In this document: in pieces, positions 43,300 through 52,157 of the stretch | How the letters are laid out: every line of letters starts with the position of its first letter | Numbering within the stretch: the stretch's first letter is position 1 | Assembly (NCBI RefSeq): GCF_024506395.1 | Contig: NZ_JANIBO010000001.1 | Location: forward strand, 1,847,914-1,911,913 | DNA from: Cetobacterium sp. NK01 | Lineage (GTDB): Bacteria > Fusobacteriota > Fusobacteriia > Fusobacteriales > Fusobacteriaceae | DNA length: 64,000 bases | Reading direction: 5' to 3' | The notes under the pieces: model-generated | The model's input: the letters and a program-made list of their open reading frames with translations, nothing else | Database searches by the model: none | Told to the model about the DNA's origin: nothing | Program-made: the position numbers and the translations under genes

Positions 43300-45843
43300 A
43301 TGGAAATTCGAGAGTTTTTAAATAAATTTATGAAGGCTACTGAGAACATGTCAGATGAAGAGAGAGAAGCTCTACTGAAAATGTTTCAAGGGGTAAGTCA
43401 TGAGATAAAAAAAGAAAATTGTGAAACAAAAGATTATGATTTAGGAAATGATTGCAAAGAGGTACCTCAAAAAATAACTGAGAGATTGTCAAAGTTAAAA
43501 GAGAATTACTTAAAGCAAGTTCCTTCAATAACAATACATAGAGCTAAAGTTTTAACAAAAATTGCTAAAGAAAATCCAGGTCTTCCAAAGGCTATATTAA
43601 GAGGAAAAAGTTTTAAACATTGCTGTGAAACTGCACCTTTAGTAATTCAAGATAATGAATTAATCGTAGGATCACCAAATGGTTCACCAAGAGCAGGAGC
43701 TTTTTCTCCAGATGTTTCTTGGAGATGGCTAGAAACAGAGTTAGAAACTATATCTAAGAGAGCTCAAGATCCATTTTATTTATCAGAGGAAGATAAGAGA
43801 ACATTAAAAGAAGAGATTTTCCCATTCTGGGCAGGGCAATCAATTGATGAGCATTGTGAGCAGCAGTTCCGTGAAGCTGGACTTTGGGAGTTATCAGGAG
43901 AATCATTTGTATCTGATTGTTCATACCATGCACTAAACGGTGGAGGAGATTCAAACCCAGGTTACGATGTAATTCTAATGAATAAAGGAATGTTAGATGT
44001 AGTTAGAGAAGCTAAAGAAAAATTAGAAACTTTAGACTATGCTAATCCAGATGATATAGAAAAAATTTACTTCTATAAGTCATTAATAGATACTGCAGAG
44101 GGTGTAATGATTTATGCTAAACGTATGTCAGAATATGCAGCTCAACTTGCAGCAAAAGAGCAAAATCCAAAAAGAAAAGCGGAATTACTAAAAATATCAG
44201 AGATAAATGCAAGAGTTCCAGCTCATAAACCTGAAACTTTCTGGGAAGCTGTACAAGCTGTTTGGACAATTGAATCACTTTTAGTTATAGAAGAGAACCA
44301 AACAGGAATGTCAATAGGACGTGTGGACCAATATATGTATCCATACTTTAAAGCTGATATTGAAAGTGGAAGAATGTCAAACTTTGAAGCCTTTGAGATT
44401 GCTGGATGTATGCTGATAAAAATGTCAGAAATGATGTGGGTTACAAGTGAGGGAGCATCGAAATTCTTTGCAGGATATCAACCTTTCGTAAATATGTGTC
44501 TAGGTGGAGTAACTAGATCAGGAATGGACGGTACAAATGATCTAACGTACTTATTGATGGATGCAGTGAGACATGTAAAGGTTTATCAGCCAACTATCGC
44601 TTGTAGAATTCACAAATCATCACCACATGAGTATTTGAAGAAAATTGTTCAATTAATAAAAGCTGGATTAGGATTCCCTGCTTGTCACTTTGATGATGTA
44701 CATATAAAAATGATGCTAGCTAAAGGGGTTTCAATTGAGGATGCTAGAGATTATTGTTTAATGGGGTGTGTTGAACCTCAAAAATCGGGAAGACTTTATC
44801 AGTGGACTTCAACAGCTTATACGCAGTGGCCAATTTGTATAGAGTTAGTTTTAAATAATGGAGCAACTCTTTGGTATGGAAAACAAGTTTGTCCAGATTT
44901 AGGAGATGTGGATAAATATAAGACTTATGAAGAGTTTGAAGAAGCAGTAAAATATCAAATAAAATATATTACAAAACTTTCAAGTATAGCAACAGTTATA
45001 ACTCAAAAAGTTCATAAAGATTTAGCTCCAAAACCACTTATGTCAATGATGTATGAAGGATGTATGGAAACTGGAAAAGGAGTAGAAGCTGGTGGAGCAA
45101 TGTATAACTTTGGACCTGGAGTGGTTTGGAGTGGTCTTGCAACTTATGTAGACTCTATGGCTGTTATTAAAAAGCTTGTATTTGAAGATAAAAAATATAC
45201 ATTAAGAGATATAAAAGAAGCTTTAAAGGCTGACTTTGTAGGATACGAAATGTTAAGAAAAGATTGTTTAGCAGTTCCAAAATATGGAAATGATGAAGAT
45301 TATGTAGACTTTATAGCAACAGATTTAATTAACTTTACAGAAACAGAGCACCGTAAATATAAGACTCTTTACTCAATACTAAGTCATGGAACGTTATCTA
45401 TTTCGAATAACACTCCTTTAGGACAAATAACTGGTGCTACACCAAATGGACGTAAAGCGTGGATGCCACTTTCAGATGGAATAAGTCCAACTCAAGGAGC
45501 AGATACAAAAGGACCTACAGCAATTATAAAATCAATTTCAAAAATGGCTTGTGATACGATGAATATAGGAATGGTACACAACTTTAAGCTAATCTCTGGA
45601 CTATTAGAAACACCAGAAGGAGAAAATGGAATTATAACTTTAATACGTAGTGCGTGTGCTTTACAATTAGGAGAGATGCAGTTTAACTATTTAGATAATG
45701 AGACATTACTAGCAGCTCAAAAAAATCCTGAAGCATATAGAGATTTAATAGTTCGTGTGGCTGGATATAGTGCTTACTTTGTTGAGTTATGTAAAGATGT
45801 ACAAGATGAAATTATAAGTAGAACGGTGTTAACACACTTCTAG
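43300..45843 (+). CDS. cutC: Choline trimethylamine-lyase
   Basis: An 847-residue glycyl-radical enzyme cleaving choline to trimethylamine and acetaldehyde. Diagnostic residues line up with the Desulfovibrio enzyme shifted by one: Y209, D217, F396, catalytic C490 and E492 in MGCVEPQ, T503, and the radical glycine G822 in [10 protein letters not shown]. This separates it from the diol dehydratases of the family. The N-terminal 50 residues contain an amphipathic helix ([10 protein letters not shown]) and a charged linker, likely for targeting to the shell. Confidence 0.97.
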   Translation: MEIREFLNKFMKATENMSDEEREALLKMFQGVSHEIKKENCETKDYDLGNDCKEVPQKITERLSKLKENYLKQVPSITIHRAKVLTKIAKENPGLPKAILRGKSFKHCCETAPLVIQDNELIVGSPNGSPRAGAFSPDVSWRWLETELETISKRAQDPFYLSEEDKRTLKEEIFPFWAGQSIDEHCEQQFREAGLWELSGESFVSDCSYHALNGGGDSNPGYDVILMNKGMLDVVREAKEKLETLDYANPDDIEKIYFYKSLIDTAEGVMIYAKRMSEYAAQLAAKEQNPKRKAELLKISEINARVPAHKPETFWEAVQAVWTIESLLVIEENQTGMSIGRVDQYMYPYFKADIESGRMSNFEAFEIAGCMLIKMSEMMWVTSEGASKFFAGYQPFVNMCLGGVTRSGMDGTNDLTYLLMDAVRHVKVYQPTIACRIHKSSPHEYLKKIVQLIKAGLGFPACHFDDVHIKMMLAKGVSIEDARDYCLMGCVEPQKSGRLYQWTSTAYTQWPICIELVLNNGATLWYGKQVCPDLGDVDKYKTYEEFEEAVKYQIKYITKLSSIATVITQKVHKDLAPKPLMSMMYEGCMETGKGVEAGGAMYNFGPGVVWSGLATYVDSMAVIKKLVFEDKKYTLRDIKEALKADFVGYEMLRKDCLAVPKYGNDEDYVDFIATDLINFTETEHRKYKTLYSILSHGTLSISNNTPLGQITGATPNGRKAWMPLSDGISPTQGADTKGPTAIIKSISKMACDTMNIGMVHNFKLISGLLETPEGENGIITLIRSACALQLGEMQFNYLDNETLLAAQKNPEAYRDLIVRVAGYSAYFVELCKDVQDEIISRTVLTHF

Positions 45844-45859
45844 AATTTGGAGAAAAACT

Positions 45860-46801
45860 ATGAAAAATAACCTTTTAGAAAGAAAAGCTAGAATTTTTAA
45901 TGTTCAAAAATACAATATGTATGATGGACCGGGAGTAAGGACTTTGATATTTTTTCAAGGATGTCCTCTAAGATGTAAGTGGTGTGCAAATCCAGAGGGG
46001 CTTGAAAAAAAATATAAGGTTATGTTCAAAAATAATAGTTGTATAGATTGTAATAGATGTACAAAGGTTTGCCCTGCAGAGATTCACAGTGTAAGTTTAA
46101 ATAAAACTCACACTGTGGACAGGACAAAACAATGTATAGGATGTAGAAAATGTGAAAACGAATGTCATAAAGAAGCTTTAAAAATAGTTGGTTATGAAAA
46201 AACTATTTCAGAACTTTTAAAAATAGTAGAAGAGGATAGAATGTTTTATGATATGTCAGGAGGAGGAGTAACCCTAGGGGGAGGGGAAGTTTTAACACAG
46301 CCAGAACCAGCTATAAATCTTTTAATGGCTTGTAAAAATATAGGAATAAATACTGCAATAGAAACATGTGGTTATACAACTTTAGACGTTATTGAAAAAG
46401 TAGCTGAATATGTAGATCTTTTTCTCTTTGATATAAAACAGATTGATCCAGAAAAACATTTTTACTGGACAGGAGTTAGAAATGAAAGAATTTTAGAAAA
46501 TTTGAAATTTCTTCTAGAAAATCGATTTAATGTAGAGATTAGAGTTCCTTTAATAAAGGGAGCTAACTCAGATATTGTAGATATAGAGAATTTGATAAAA
46601 TTTTTATTACCATATAAAGATTATAAAAATCTAAAGGGTGTGGATTTATTACCGTACCATAAAATGGGAGTAAATAAATATGAACAGTTAGGTATGGACT
46701 ATGAGATGAAGGGTGAGTTTCAGCTAACTAATGATGAACTTGATCAGATAGAAAATCTAATAAAAAAATATGATCTTCAAGCTAGAGTTATACGTCATTA
46801 A
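45860..46801 (+). CDS. cutD: CutC-activating radical SAM enzyme
   Basis: A 313-residue glycyl-radical-enzyme activase. The radical-SAM cluster cysteines are C35, C39 and C42 (CPLRCKWC), followed by two ferredoxin-like 4Fe-4S motifs (CIDCNRCTKVCP and CIGCRKCENEC) and the GGGVTLGGGE SAM-binding segment. It installs the radical on G822 of CutC. The gene lies 17 bp after cutC. Confidence 0.96.
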   Translation: MKNNLLERKARIFNVQKYNMYDGPGVRTLIFFQGCPLRCKWCANPEGLEKKYKVMFKNNSCIDCNRCTKVCPAEIHSVSLNKTHTVDRTKQCIGCRKCENECHKEALKIVGYEKTISELLKIVEEDRMFYDMSGGGVTLGGGEVLTQPEPAINLLMACKNIGINTAIETCGYTTLDVIEKVAEYVDLFLFDIKQIDPEKHFYWTGVRNERILENLKFLLENRFNVEIRVPLIKGANSDIVDIENLIKFLLPYKDYKNLKGVDLLPYHKMGVNKYEQLGMDYEMKGEFQLTNDELDQIENLIKKYDLQARVIRH

Positions 46802-46836
46802 TTGTTAGTTATCTAAAACTATAGAAGGTGAAAAAG

Positions 46837-47394
46837 ATGCTTAAATTTATAACAGAGGAGTATCTAAGAGATTTGTATAAAAAAGAGCCTTTTCAAAACT
46901 TCCAAATAAAAGAGGACCAAAGGTTAACTCCAGGAGGAAGACAATATCTATTAGATAGAAAAATAGAGATAAAGTTATTTAAAGAAAACGCTAAAGAGTC
47001 TCAAGTTGTTTTAGATAAAAAAGATATTTATAAATTAAAAAGTTTAGAGATGGAAATTTATTTCTTAACAAGTGAACTTTTAAGTAAAGATATAAAAAGT
47101 ACCAATGAAATTTTGGAAATAGGAAAATTCCTAAAAAATGTAATAGATACCCTAGAGGGAAAAAGTGAGCTTTTAAAGTTTCAAGAGAATTTACCTCATA
47201 TTGAAAGTTTAAATCCAAATGAAAGTTATTTGTATTTTAAAAATGGAAAATATATTTTTCTTTTAAAAAAAATAATCTTTGAATTGAAAATATGTAAAGA
47301 AGAAATTTTAAAAAAGATAGATATAGTAGAAAATTTAGATCAAATGATATTTAGAATGGAAAAAGTTGTGCTTCGTATGATGGAGGAGTTATGA
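46837..47394 (+). CDS. EutT-like protein of the choline locus
   Basis: About 185 residues. The N terminus (FITEEYLRDLY...QIKEDQRLTPGGRQYLLDRKIEIKLF) matches the pattern shared by EutT and EutQ proteins, and the helical remainder resembles EutT cobalamin adenosyltransferase. The metal-binding His/Cys cluster of EutT is not seen (a single Cys), so adenosyltransferase activity is doubtful, and the CutC pathway needs no cobalamin. The start is placed at the ATG after GAAGGTG rather than the GTG inside it. It overlaps eutJ (ATGA). Confidence 0.65.
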   Translation: MLKFITEEYLRDLYKKEPFQNFQIKEDQRLTPGGRQYLLDRKIEIKLFKENAKESQVVLDKKDIYKLKSLEMEIYFLTSELLSKDIKSTNEILEIGKFLKNVIDTLEGKSELLKFQENLPHIESLNPNESYLYFKNGKYIFLLKKIIFELKICKEEILKKIDIVENLDQMIFRMEKVVLRMMEEL

Positions 47395-48242
47395 GTTTAG
47401 AAAAAATAGTAGATTTTGAATATTGTGATAGCTTAGTGGCAGAGTTTGAAAAAGTTATAAAGAAACCTAAACTAACTGATTCATCAGTTTACTATACAGG
47501 TGTAGATTTAGGAACTGCGTGCGTTGTGTTAGCAGTTTTAGATGAAAACTACAATCCTGTTGCAGGAGCATATAGATATGCTGATGTGGTGAAAGATGGA
47601 ATGGTAGTTGATTATATAGGTGCTATAAATATAGTTAGAGAGTTGAAAAAAGAGATCGAAGAAAAATTAAAAACAGAGTTGATTTATGCAGCAGCGGCAA
47701 TACCTCCAGGGACAGATAGCTTAGATGGAGGAGCTATTAAAAATGTAGTTCAAGCAGCTGGATTTGAATTGACAAATCTACTTGATGAGCCAACAGCAGC
47801 TAATCAAGTTTTAAAGATAAAAAATGGTGCAGTAGTTGATATTGGAGGGGGAACTACAGGGACTTCAATACTAAAAAATGGAGAGGTAATATCTGTAGCG
47901 GATGAGGCTACAGGTGGAACACATTTCTCCCTAGTAATATCAGGAACGTATAGAAAAGCTTTTAAAGAAGCTGATGAATATAAAAGAGATATAAAAAATC
48001 ATAAAGAGTTACTACCAGTTTTAAAACCAGTAATAGAAAAAGTTGCTTATATAATAAATAATCATATAAAAGGTTATGAAGTTGACAATATATCTTTAGT
48101 TGGTGGAACAGCGTGTTTAACTGGAATAGAAGATGTAATCCAGAAGAATGTTAAAGTAAATGTATATAAGCCTAAAAATCCTATGTTTGTAACACCTTTA
48201 GGAATAGCTTTGAGCTGTACGCAGGAGATATTAGATTTATAA
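47391..48242 (+). CDS. eutJ: EutJ-like chaperone (actin/Hsp70 fold)
   Basis: A 283-residue ASKHA-fold ATPase: phosphate-1 loop GVDLGTACVVLAVLD, a LLDEPTAANQVL segment, phosphate-2 loop VVDIGGGTTGTSIL and adenosine motif LVGGTACLTGIEDVI. EutJ/CutJ proteins accompany catabolic microcompartments and are thought to assist folding or reactivation of the encapsulated enzymes. It overlaps the previous gene by four bases, so expression is coupled. Confidence 0.92.
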   Translation: MSLEKIVDFEYCDSLVAEFEKVIKKPKLTDSSVYYTGVDLGTACVVLAVLDENYNPVAGAYRYADVVKDGMVVDYIGAINIVRELKKEIEEKLKTELIYAAAAIPPGTDSLDGGAIKNVVQAAGFELTNLLDEPTAANQVLKIKNGAVVDIGGGTTGTSILKNGEVISVADEATGGTHFSLVISGTYRKAFKEADEYKRDIKNHKELLPVLKPVIEKVAYIINNHIKGYEVDNISLVGGTACLTGIEDVIQKNVKVNVYKPKNPMFVTPLGIALSCTQEILDL

Positions 48243-48251
48243 GGAGAAAAT

Positions 48252-48512
48252 ATGATTATAGCAAGGATAATAGATAATGTTTGGGCAACAAGAAAAGCAG
48301 ATCAATTAAGTGGTTTGAAGTTTATGTTAGCAGAGGAGATTAGGGGAGATTCATCTAAAAATAGAATAATAGCTGTAGATGTTATAGGAGCTGGAATAGG
48401 GGATAGAGTTATTATAAGTACAGGTTCTTCAGCTAGAGAGATGATAGGAAGAAGTGTTCCTGTTGATGCTATTGTAGTTGGAATAATTGATGAGGATTGC
48501 AAGTTAAAGTAG
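48252..48512 (+). CDS. eutN: BMC-P (EutN/CcmL) vertex protein
   Basis: An 86-residue pentameric vertex protein: MIIARIIDNVWATRK start, GLKFMLAEE, AVDVIGAGIGDRVIISTGSSAREM and the closing PVDAIVVGIID are the family signature. It caps the twelve vertices of the icosahedral shell and is the only BMC-P of the locus. Confidence 0.95.
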   Translation: MIIARIIDNVWATRKADQLSGLKFMLAEEIRGDSSKNRIIAVDVIGAGIGDRVIISTGSSAREMIGRSVPVDAIVVGIIDEDCKLK

Positions 48513-48530
48513 TTTGGAAAGGAGTAAAAC

Positions 48531-49157
48531 TTGAAAAAACTAATATGTGCAAAAGATTTAGAAAAAATTGTAGTTGATGGGGTGAAAGAGATTGAAATAG
48601 ATAAAGATACAATTTTAACACCATCAGCAAAGGATATTATAAAAAATAATGAGATTAAAATTTTAATAAAAGAAAAAAAATCTCAAGATAACCTTTTTGA
48701 GAATATGGATATGGAAAAACTTATGGAGTTTTTTAAAGTTGTTTCAAAAGATCAAGGGTTACAAAAAGCTATTATGAAAATTCTCTTAAATGAGAAAAAA
48801 TTTGAAAAAGAGACAGACTTAACGGGATTTACTTTAATAAAAGGGGATACAATCAAATACGATAAGATTTTTAAAAATTTAAATATATTTTCTCAAGATT
48901 TAGTTAAAACTAAAGATGAAATAATAGGATTTTTAAAAATAGATGGAGATAGTTTTATAAAAAAGACAAAGTCTAAAGGAAATCTATATGTTGTAGATGG
49001 AGAAATTGACGTAATTCTTAATGGAAAAAGGTATTTTGGAAAAAAAGGCGATTTAATAAATATACCTGAAAAAATAGAATTAAAAATAGGTTCTAAAAAT
49101 ATAGCAACATTACTATATTTTTCAAAAGATTTAACTTGGAGTGAATCTCTTTTGTAG
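48531..49157 (+). CDS. eutQ: EutQ-like cupin protein
   Basis: A 208-residue EutQ-type protein: N-terminal KKLICAKDLEKIV...ILTPSAKDIIKNNEIKI segment, a charged middle linker, and a C-terminal cupin (GFLKIDGDSFIKKTKSKGNLYVVDGEIDVILNGKRYFGKKGDLINIPE). It starts at TTG (48531), since AAAGGAG lies six bases upstream and no ATG is available. EutQ proteins have acetate kinase activity or assembly roles in ethanolamine microcompartments; either could apply here. Confidence 0.82.
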   Translation: MKKLICAKDLEKIVVDGVKEIEIDKDTILTPSAKDIIKNNEIKILIKEKKSQDNLFENMDMEKLMEFFKVVSKDQGLQKAIMKILLNEKKFEKETDLTGFTLIKGDTIKYDKIFKNLNIFSQDLVKTKDEIIGFLKIDGDSFIKKTKSKGNLYVVDGEIDVILNGKRYFGKKGDLINIPEKIELKIGSKNIATLLYFSKDLTWSESLL

Positions 49158-49175
49158 GAAGGGAGGTAAGAAAAA

Positions 49176-49637
49176 ATGCAAGCATTGGGAATGATTGAAA
49201 CAAGAGGATTGATAGGTGCTATAGAAGCTGCAGACGCTATGGTAAAGGCAGCTAATGTAAATTTAATGGGTAAAGAAAAAGTGGGAAGCGGAATAATGAC
49301 AGTTATGATAACTGGAGATATAGGTGCAGTAAAAGCTGCTGTTGATGCAGGTGCAGCAGCAGCGCAATCAGTAGGACAACTTTTAGGAGTTCATGTGATA
49401 CCAAGACCTCATGATGAAGTTGAAAATATTTTAAAAAAAGAAGTGCCAAAAGAAGTGCAAAAAGAAATAGAAGAAGAGATTATAGAGCTAGTTGAAGTTG
49501 TTAAAGAGACAACTACACAGGATTTAGAGATAAAAGAGGAAATAACAGAAGTTATTTCACAAGATTTTATGGAAGAAATAGAAGAAAAAGCTCAAGAGGA
49601 AGTTTTACAACGAAAAGTAGCTAGGAGGAAAAAATAA
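49176..49637 (+). CDS. BMC-H shell protein with long acidic C-terminal tail
   Basis: A 153-residue protein: one BMC domain (residues 1-90, [26 protein letters not shown] through VIPRPHDEV) followed by a 60-residue Glu/Lys-rich helical extension that ends in the basic stretch [10 protein letters not shown]. The domain is closely similar to the shell protein at 51818. The tail resembles in position the extensions of PduK/EutK but has no recognisable metal-binding or HTH motif. It may recruit cargo or attach the compartment to other structures. Confidence 0.9.
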   Translation: MQALGMIETRGLIGAIEAADAMVKAANVNLMGKEKVGSGIMTVMITGDIGAVKAAVDAGAAAAQSVGQLLGVHVIPRPHDEVENILKKEVPKEVQKEIEEEIIELVEVVKETTTQDLEIKEEITEVISQDFMEEIEEKAQEEVLQRKVARRKK

Positions 49638-49639
49638 AA

Positions 49640-51148
49640 ATGTTTGATAAAGATTTAACATCTATTCAGCATGCAAGAGATTTAGCTAGAAAAGGTAAGT
49701 GTGCAGCAAATAAAATCTCTGATTATACTGAAGAACAGATAGATAAAATAATAAAAAATATGGTGAGAGTAGCTAAAGAAAATGAAGAGTGTCTAGCTAA
49801 AATGGCAGTGGAAGAAACAGGTTTTGGAAAAGTAGAAGATAAAACTTTTAAAAACCATTTAGCTTCAACAATTTTATATGATTCTATAAAAGATATGAAA
49901 ACTGTAGGAGTTATAGAAGAGGATAAAGAGAAAAAAATGATGTGTATTGCTGAGCCAATGGGATTAATTTTAGGAATTATTCCATCGACAAATCCAACAT
50001 CAACAGCGATATTTAAATCTATAATAGCTGTAAAATCAAGAAATGCAATAGTGTTTACACCGCATCCATCGGCTCAAAAATGTACAAGAGAAGCTGTTAG
50101 ACTAATGTGTAAGGCTGCAGTAGAAGCTGGAGCTCCAGATTGTATAGTAAGTTGCTTAGAGATGTGTACAATGGAAGCTACAAACGAACTTATGAAAGCT
50201 CCAGAAGTTGCTTTAATAATAGCAACAGGTGGACCAGGAATGGTAAAGGCTGCATATAGCTCTGGAAAACCAGCACTGGGAGTTGGAGCAGGAAATTCAC
50301 CAGCATATATTGAAAAAACAGCTAATATTGAGAAGGCTGTAAGAAATATAATGGCAAGTAAAACTTTTGACAACGGAACTATATGTGCATCAGAGCAATC
50401 TATAATTTGTGAAGAGTGTAATGAAGCACAGGTTATTAGAGAGTTTGAAAAGCAAGGCGGATACTTTATGAGTGAAGCTGAAACAAAAAAAGTTTGCGAA
50501 CTTCTATTTAAACAAGGGCATGCAATGAATGCTAAGTTTGTTGGAAGATCAGCAGATGTAATAGCAAATGCTGCAGGATTTACAATTCCTTATGGAACAA
50601 AAGTGCTAATTGGAAGACAAAATGGAGTTGGAGCAGGAAATCCACTATCTTTTGAGAAGTTAACAACTGTTTTAGGATTCTATGTAACTAAAAACTGGCA
50701 AGAAGCTTGTGATTTAAGTATAGCTCTTTTACAAAATGGAATAGGTCATACAATGAGTATTCATACAGAAGATGAAGATATAGTAAGAAAATTTGCTAAA
50801 AAACCAGCTTCAAGAATTCTTGTAAATACAGGTGGTTCTCAAGGTGGAACTGGAGGAAGTACAGGACTTATGCCGTCGTTTACACTAGGGTGTGGTACAT
50901 GGGGAGGAAGTTCGATTTCTGAAAATGTAACTCCAATGCATTTACTGAATATAAAAAGAGTAGCTTATGGGTTAATTGATTGTAACGAATTAAAAAGAGA
51001 GCCTGTAAAAGAAGTTAAAGGTATAACTGTTTATGGTTCAGAAAAAAGAGAAGATAGAGTTGAGAAAAATATTCTTGAAAAAGAGTTGTTAGAAAATCCA
51101 GAGTTAGTAAAGCTTATGGAAGAAATTTTATCTACAATAAAGAGGTAA
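49640..51148 (+). CDS. cutF: Acylating acetaldehyde dehydrogenase
   Basis: A 502-residue CoA-acylating aldehyde dehydrogenase. Catalytic Cys is C249 in TFDNGTICASEQ, and the cofactor segment GVGAGNSPAYIEKTANIEKAV and C-terminal GGTGGSTGLMPSFTLGCGTWGG are typical of AdhE/EutE/CutF-type enzymes. It converts acetaldehyde from CutC to acetyl-CoA. The C-terminal 30 residues form a predicted amphipathic helix (EKELLENPELVKLMEEIL) after a linker, likely an encapsulation peptide. It starts 3 bp after the tailed BMC-H gene. Confidence 0.94.
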   Translation: MFDKDLTSIQHARDLARKGKCAANKISDYTEEQIDKIIKNMVRVAKENEECLAKMAVEETGFGKVEDKTFKNHLASTILYDSIKDMKTVGVIEEDKEKKMMCIAEPMGLILGIIPSTNPTSTAIFKSIIAVKSRNAIVFTPHPSAQKCTREAVRLMCKAAVEAGAPDCIVSCLEMCTMEATNELMKAPEVALIIATGGPGMVKAAYSSGKPALGVGAGNSPAYIEKTANIEKAVRNIMASKTFDNGTICASEQSIICEECNEAQVIREFEKQGGYFMSEAETKKVCELLFKQGHAMNAKFVGRSADVIANAAGFTIPYGTKVLIGRQNGVGAGNPLSFEKLTTVLGFYVTKNWQEACDLSIALLQNGIGHTMSIHTEDEDIVRKFAKKPASRILVNTGGSQGGTGGSTGLMPSFTLGCGTWGGSSISENVTPMHLLNIKRVAYGLIDCNELKREPVKEVKGITVYGSEKREDRVEKNILEKELLENPELVKLMEEILSTIKR

Positions 51149-51150
51149 AA

Positions 51151-51777
51151 ATGGATAAATTAGAGATATTATTAGAAAAAATTTTAGAAGTGGTAGAGGA
51201 AAAAAAGCTTACTGTACCTGTTGGAATATCAAATAGACATATTCATTTAAAAGAGCAGGATATAGAGACTTTATTTGGAAGAGGTTACCAACTTAATAAA
51301 ATTAAGGATCTTTCTCAAAAAGGTCAGTATGCAGCAAAAGAAGTTGTTACAATTTGTGGGCCCAAAAGTGTCATAGAAAAAGTTAGAGTTTTAGGACCTG
51401 CAAGAAAAGAAACGCAAGTTGAAGTTTCTGTAGGAGATTGCTTAAAGTTAGGAGTAAAACCTGAGATTAGAATGTCAGGAGATATTAAAGAGTCTTCTGG
51501 GATAACACTAATAGGACCAAAAGGAACAGTTATACTGTCAGAGGGAGCTATCGTTTCTCAAAGACATATACATATGGACGAAGAGGATGCTAAAAGATTT
51601 AACGTTAGCAATGGTGAAGTTGTTGCCATTGAAGTTGATGGTCCAAGAGGCGGACAATATGAAAATACATGTATTAGAGTAGACAAAACATTTACTTTAG
51701 AGTGTCATTTAGATATTGAAGAAGCCAATGCAATGGGAATAAATAGTAGTTCTAAAATAAAAATAATAAAAAAATAA
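51151..51777 (+). CDS. pduL: PduL-type phosphate acyltransferase
   Basis: A 208-residue PduL-type phosphotransacylase, converting acetyl-CoA to acetyl-phosphate and recycling CoA inside the shell. Two repeats each carry the RHIH zinc motif (ISNRHIHLKEQD and VSQRHIHMDEED), with the GPARKETQVEVSVGDCLKLGV segment between. The first 18 residues (MDKLEILLEKILEVVEEK) look like an amphipathic encapsulation peptide. It begins 3 bp after the aldehyde dehydrogenase gene. Confidence 0.93.
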   Translation: MDKLEILLEKILEVVEEKKLTVPVGISNRHIHLKEQDIETLFGRGYQLNKIKDLSQKGQYAAKEVVTICGPKSVIEKVRVLGPARKETQVEVSVGDCLKLGVKPEIRMSGDIKESSGITLIGPKGTVILSEGAIVSQRHIHMDEEDAKRFNVSNGEVVAIEVDGPRGGQYENTCIRVDKTFTLECHLDIEEANAMGINSSSKIKIIKK

Positions 51778-51817
51778 AATAAAAAAATAATAAAATAAAA
51801 CTTAGGAGGAATAAAAT

Positions 51818-52111
51818 ATGAAATACGATGCATTAGGAATGATAGAAACTAAAGGATTAATAGGATCGATAGAAGCGGCAGATGCAATGGTAAAAGCAGC
51901 AAATGTATACTTAATTGGAAAAGAGTATGTAGGTGGAGGATTAGTAACAGTTATGGTAAGAGGAGACGTTGGAGCAGTTAAGGCAGCTACAGATGCAGGA
52001 GCAGCAGCAGCACAACGTGTTGGAGAATTAGTATCTGTACATGTAATTCCAAGACCACATTCAGAAGTAGAGGTTATTTTACCTGCTTCATCAGTTAAAG
52101 AGATGAAATAA
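51818..52111 (+). CDS. BMC-H shell protein
   Basis: A 97-residue canonical BMC-H protein of the EutM/PduA type ([57 protein letters not shown], ending [16 protein letters not shown]). AGGAGG precedes the ATG strongly, suggesting high expression, consistent with a major shell tile. It is the last gene of the locus; its stop codon lies inside the right flanking repeat. Confidence 0.95.
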   Translation: MKYDALGMIETKGLIGSIEAADAMVKAANVYLIGKEYVGGGLVTVMVRGDVGAVKAATDAGAAAAQRVGELVSVHVIPRPHSEVEVILPASSVKEMK

Positions 52112-52135
52112 TAAAATATTGTCAGATTAAAAAAA
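52108..52135 (+). repeat. Right direct repeat flanking the choline microcompartment locus
   Basis: Second copy of the sequence at 37439-37467 (exact over 52113-52135). It is followed directly by a strong terminator, as would be expected for the original 3' flank of the antiporter gene. Confidence 0.8.
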
Positions 52136-52157
52136 AGAGGTTATACAACCTCTTTTT
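52132..52157. terminator. Bidirectional intrinsic terminator
   Basis: 11-bp stem (52132-52142 with 52147-52157) with an ATAC loop and A/T runs, between the convergent cut operon and the dicarboxylate symporter. Confidence 0.88.
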
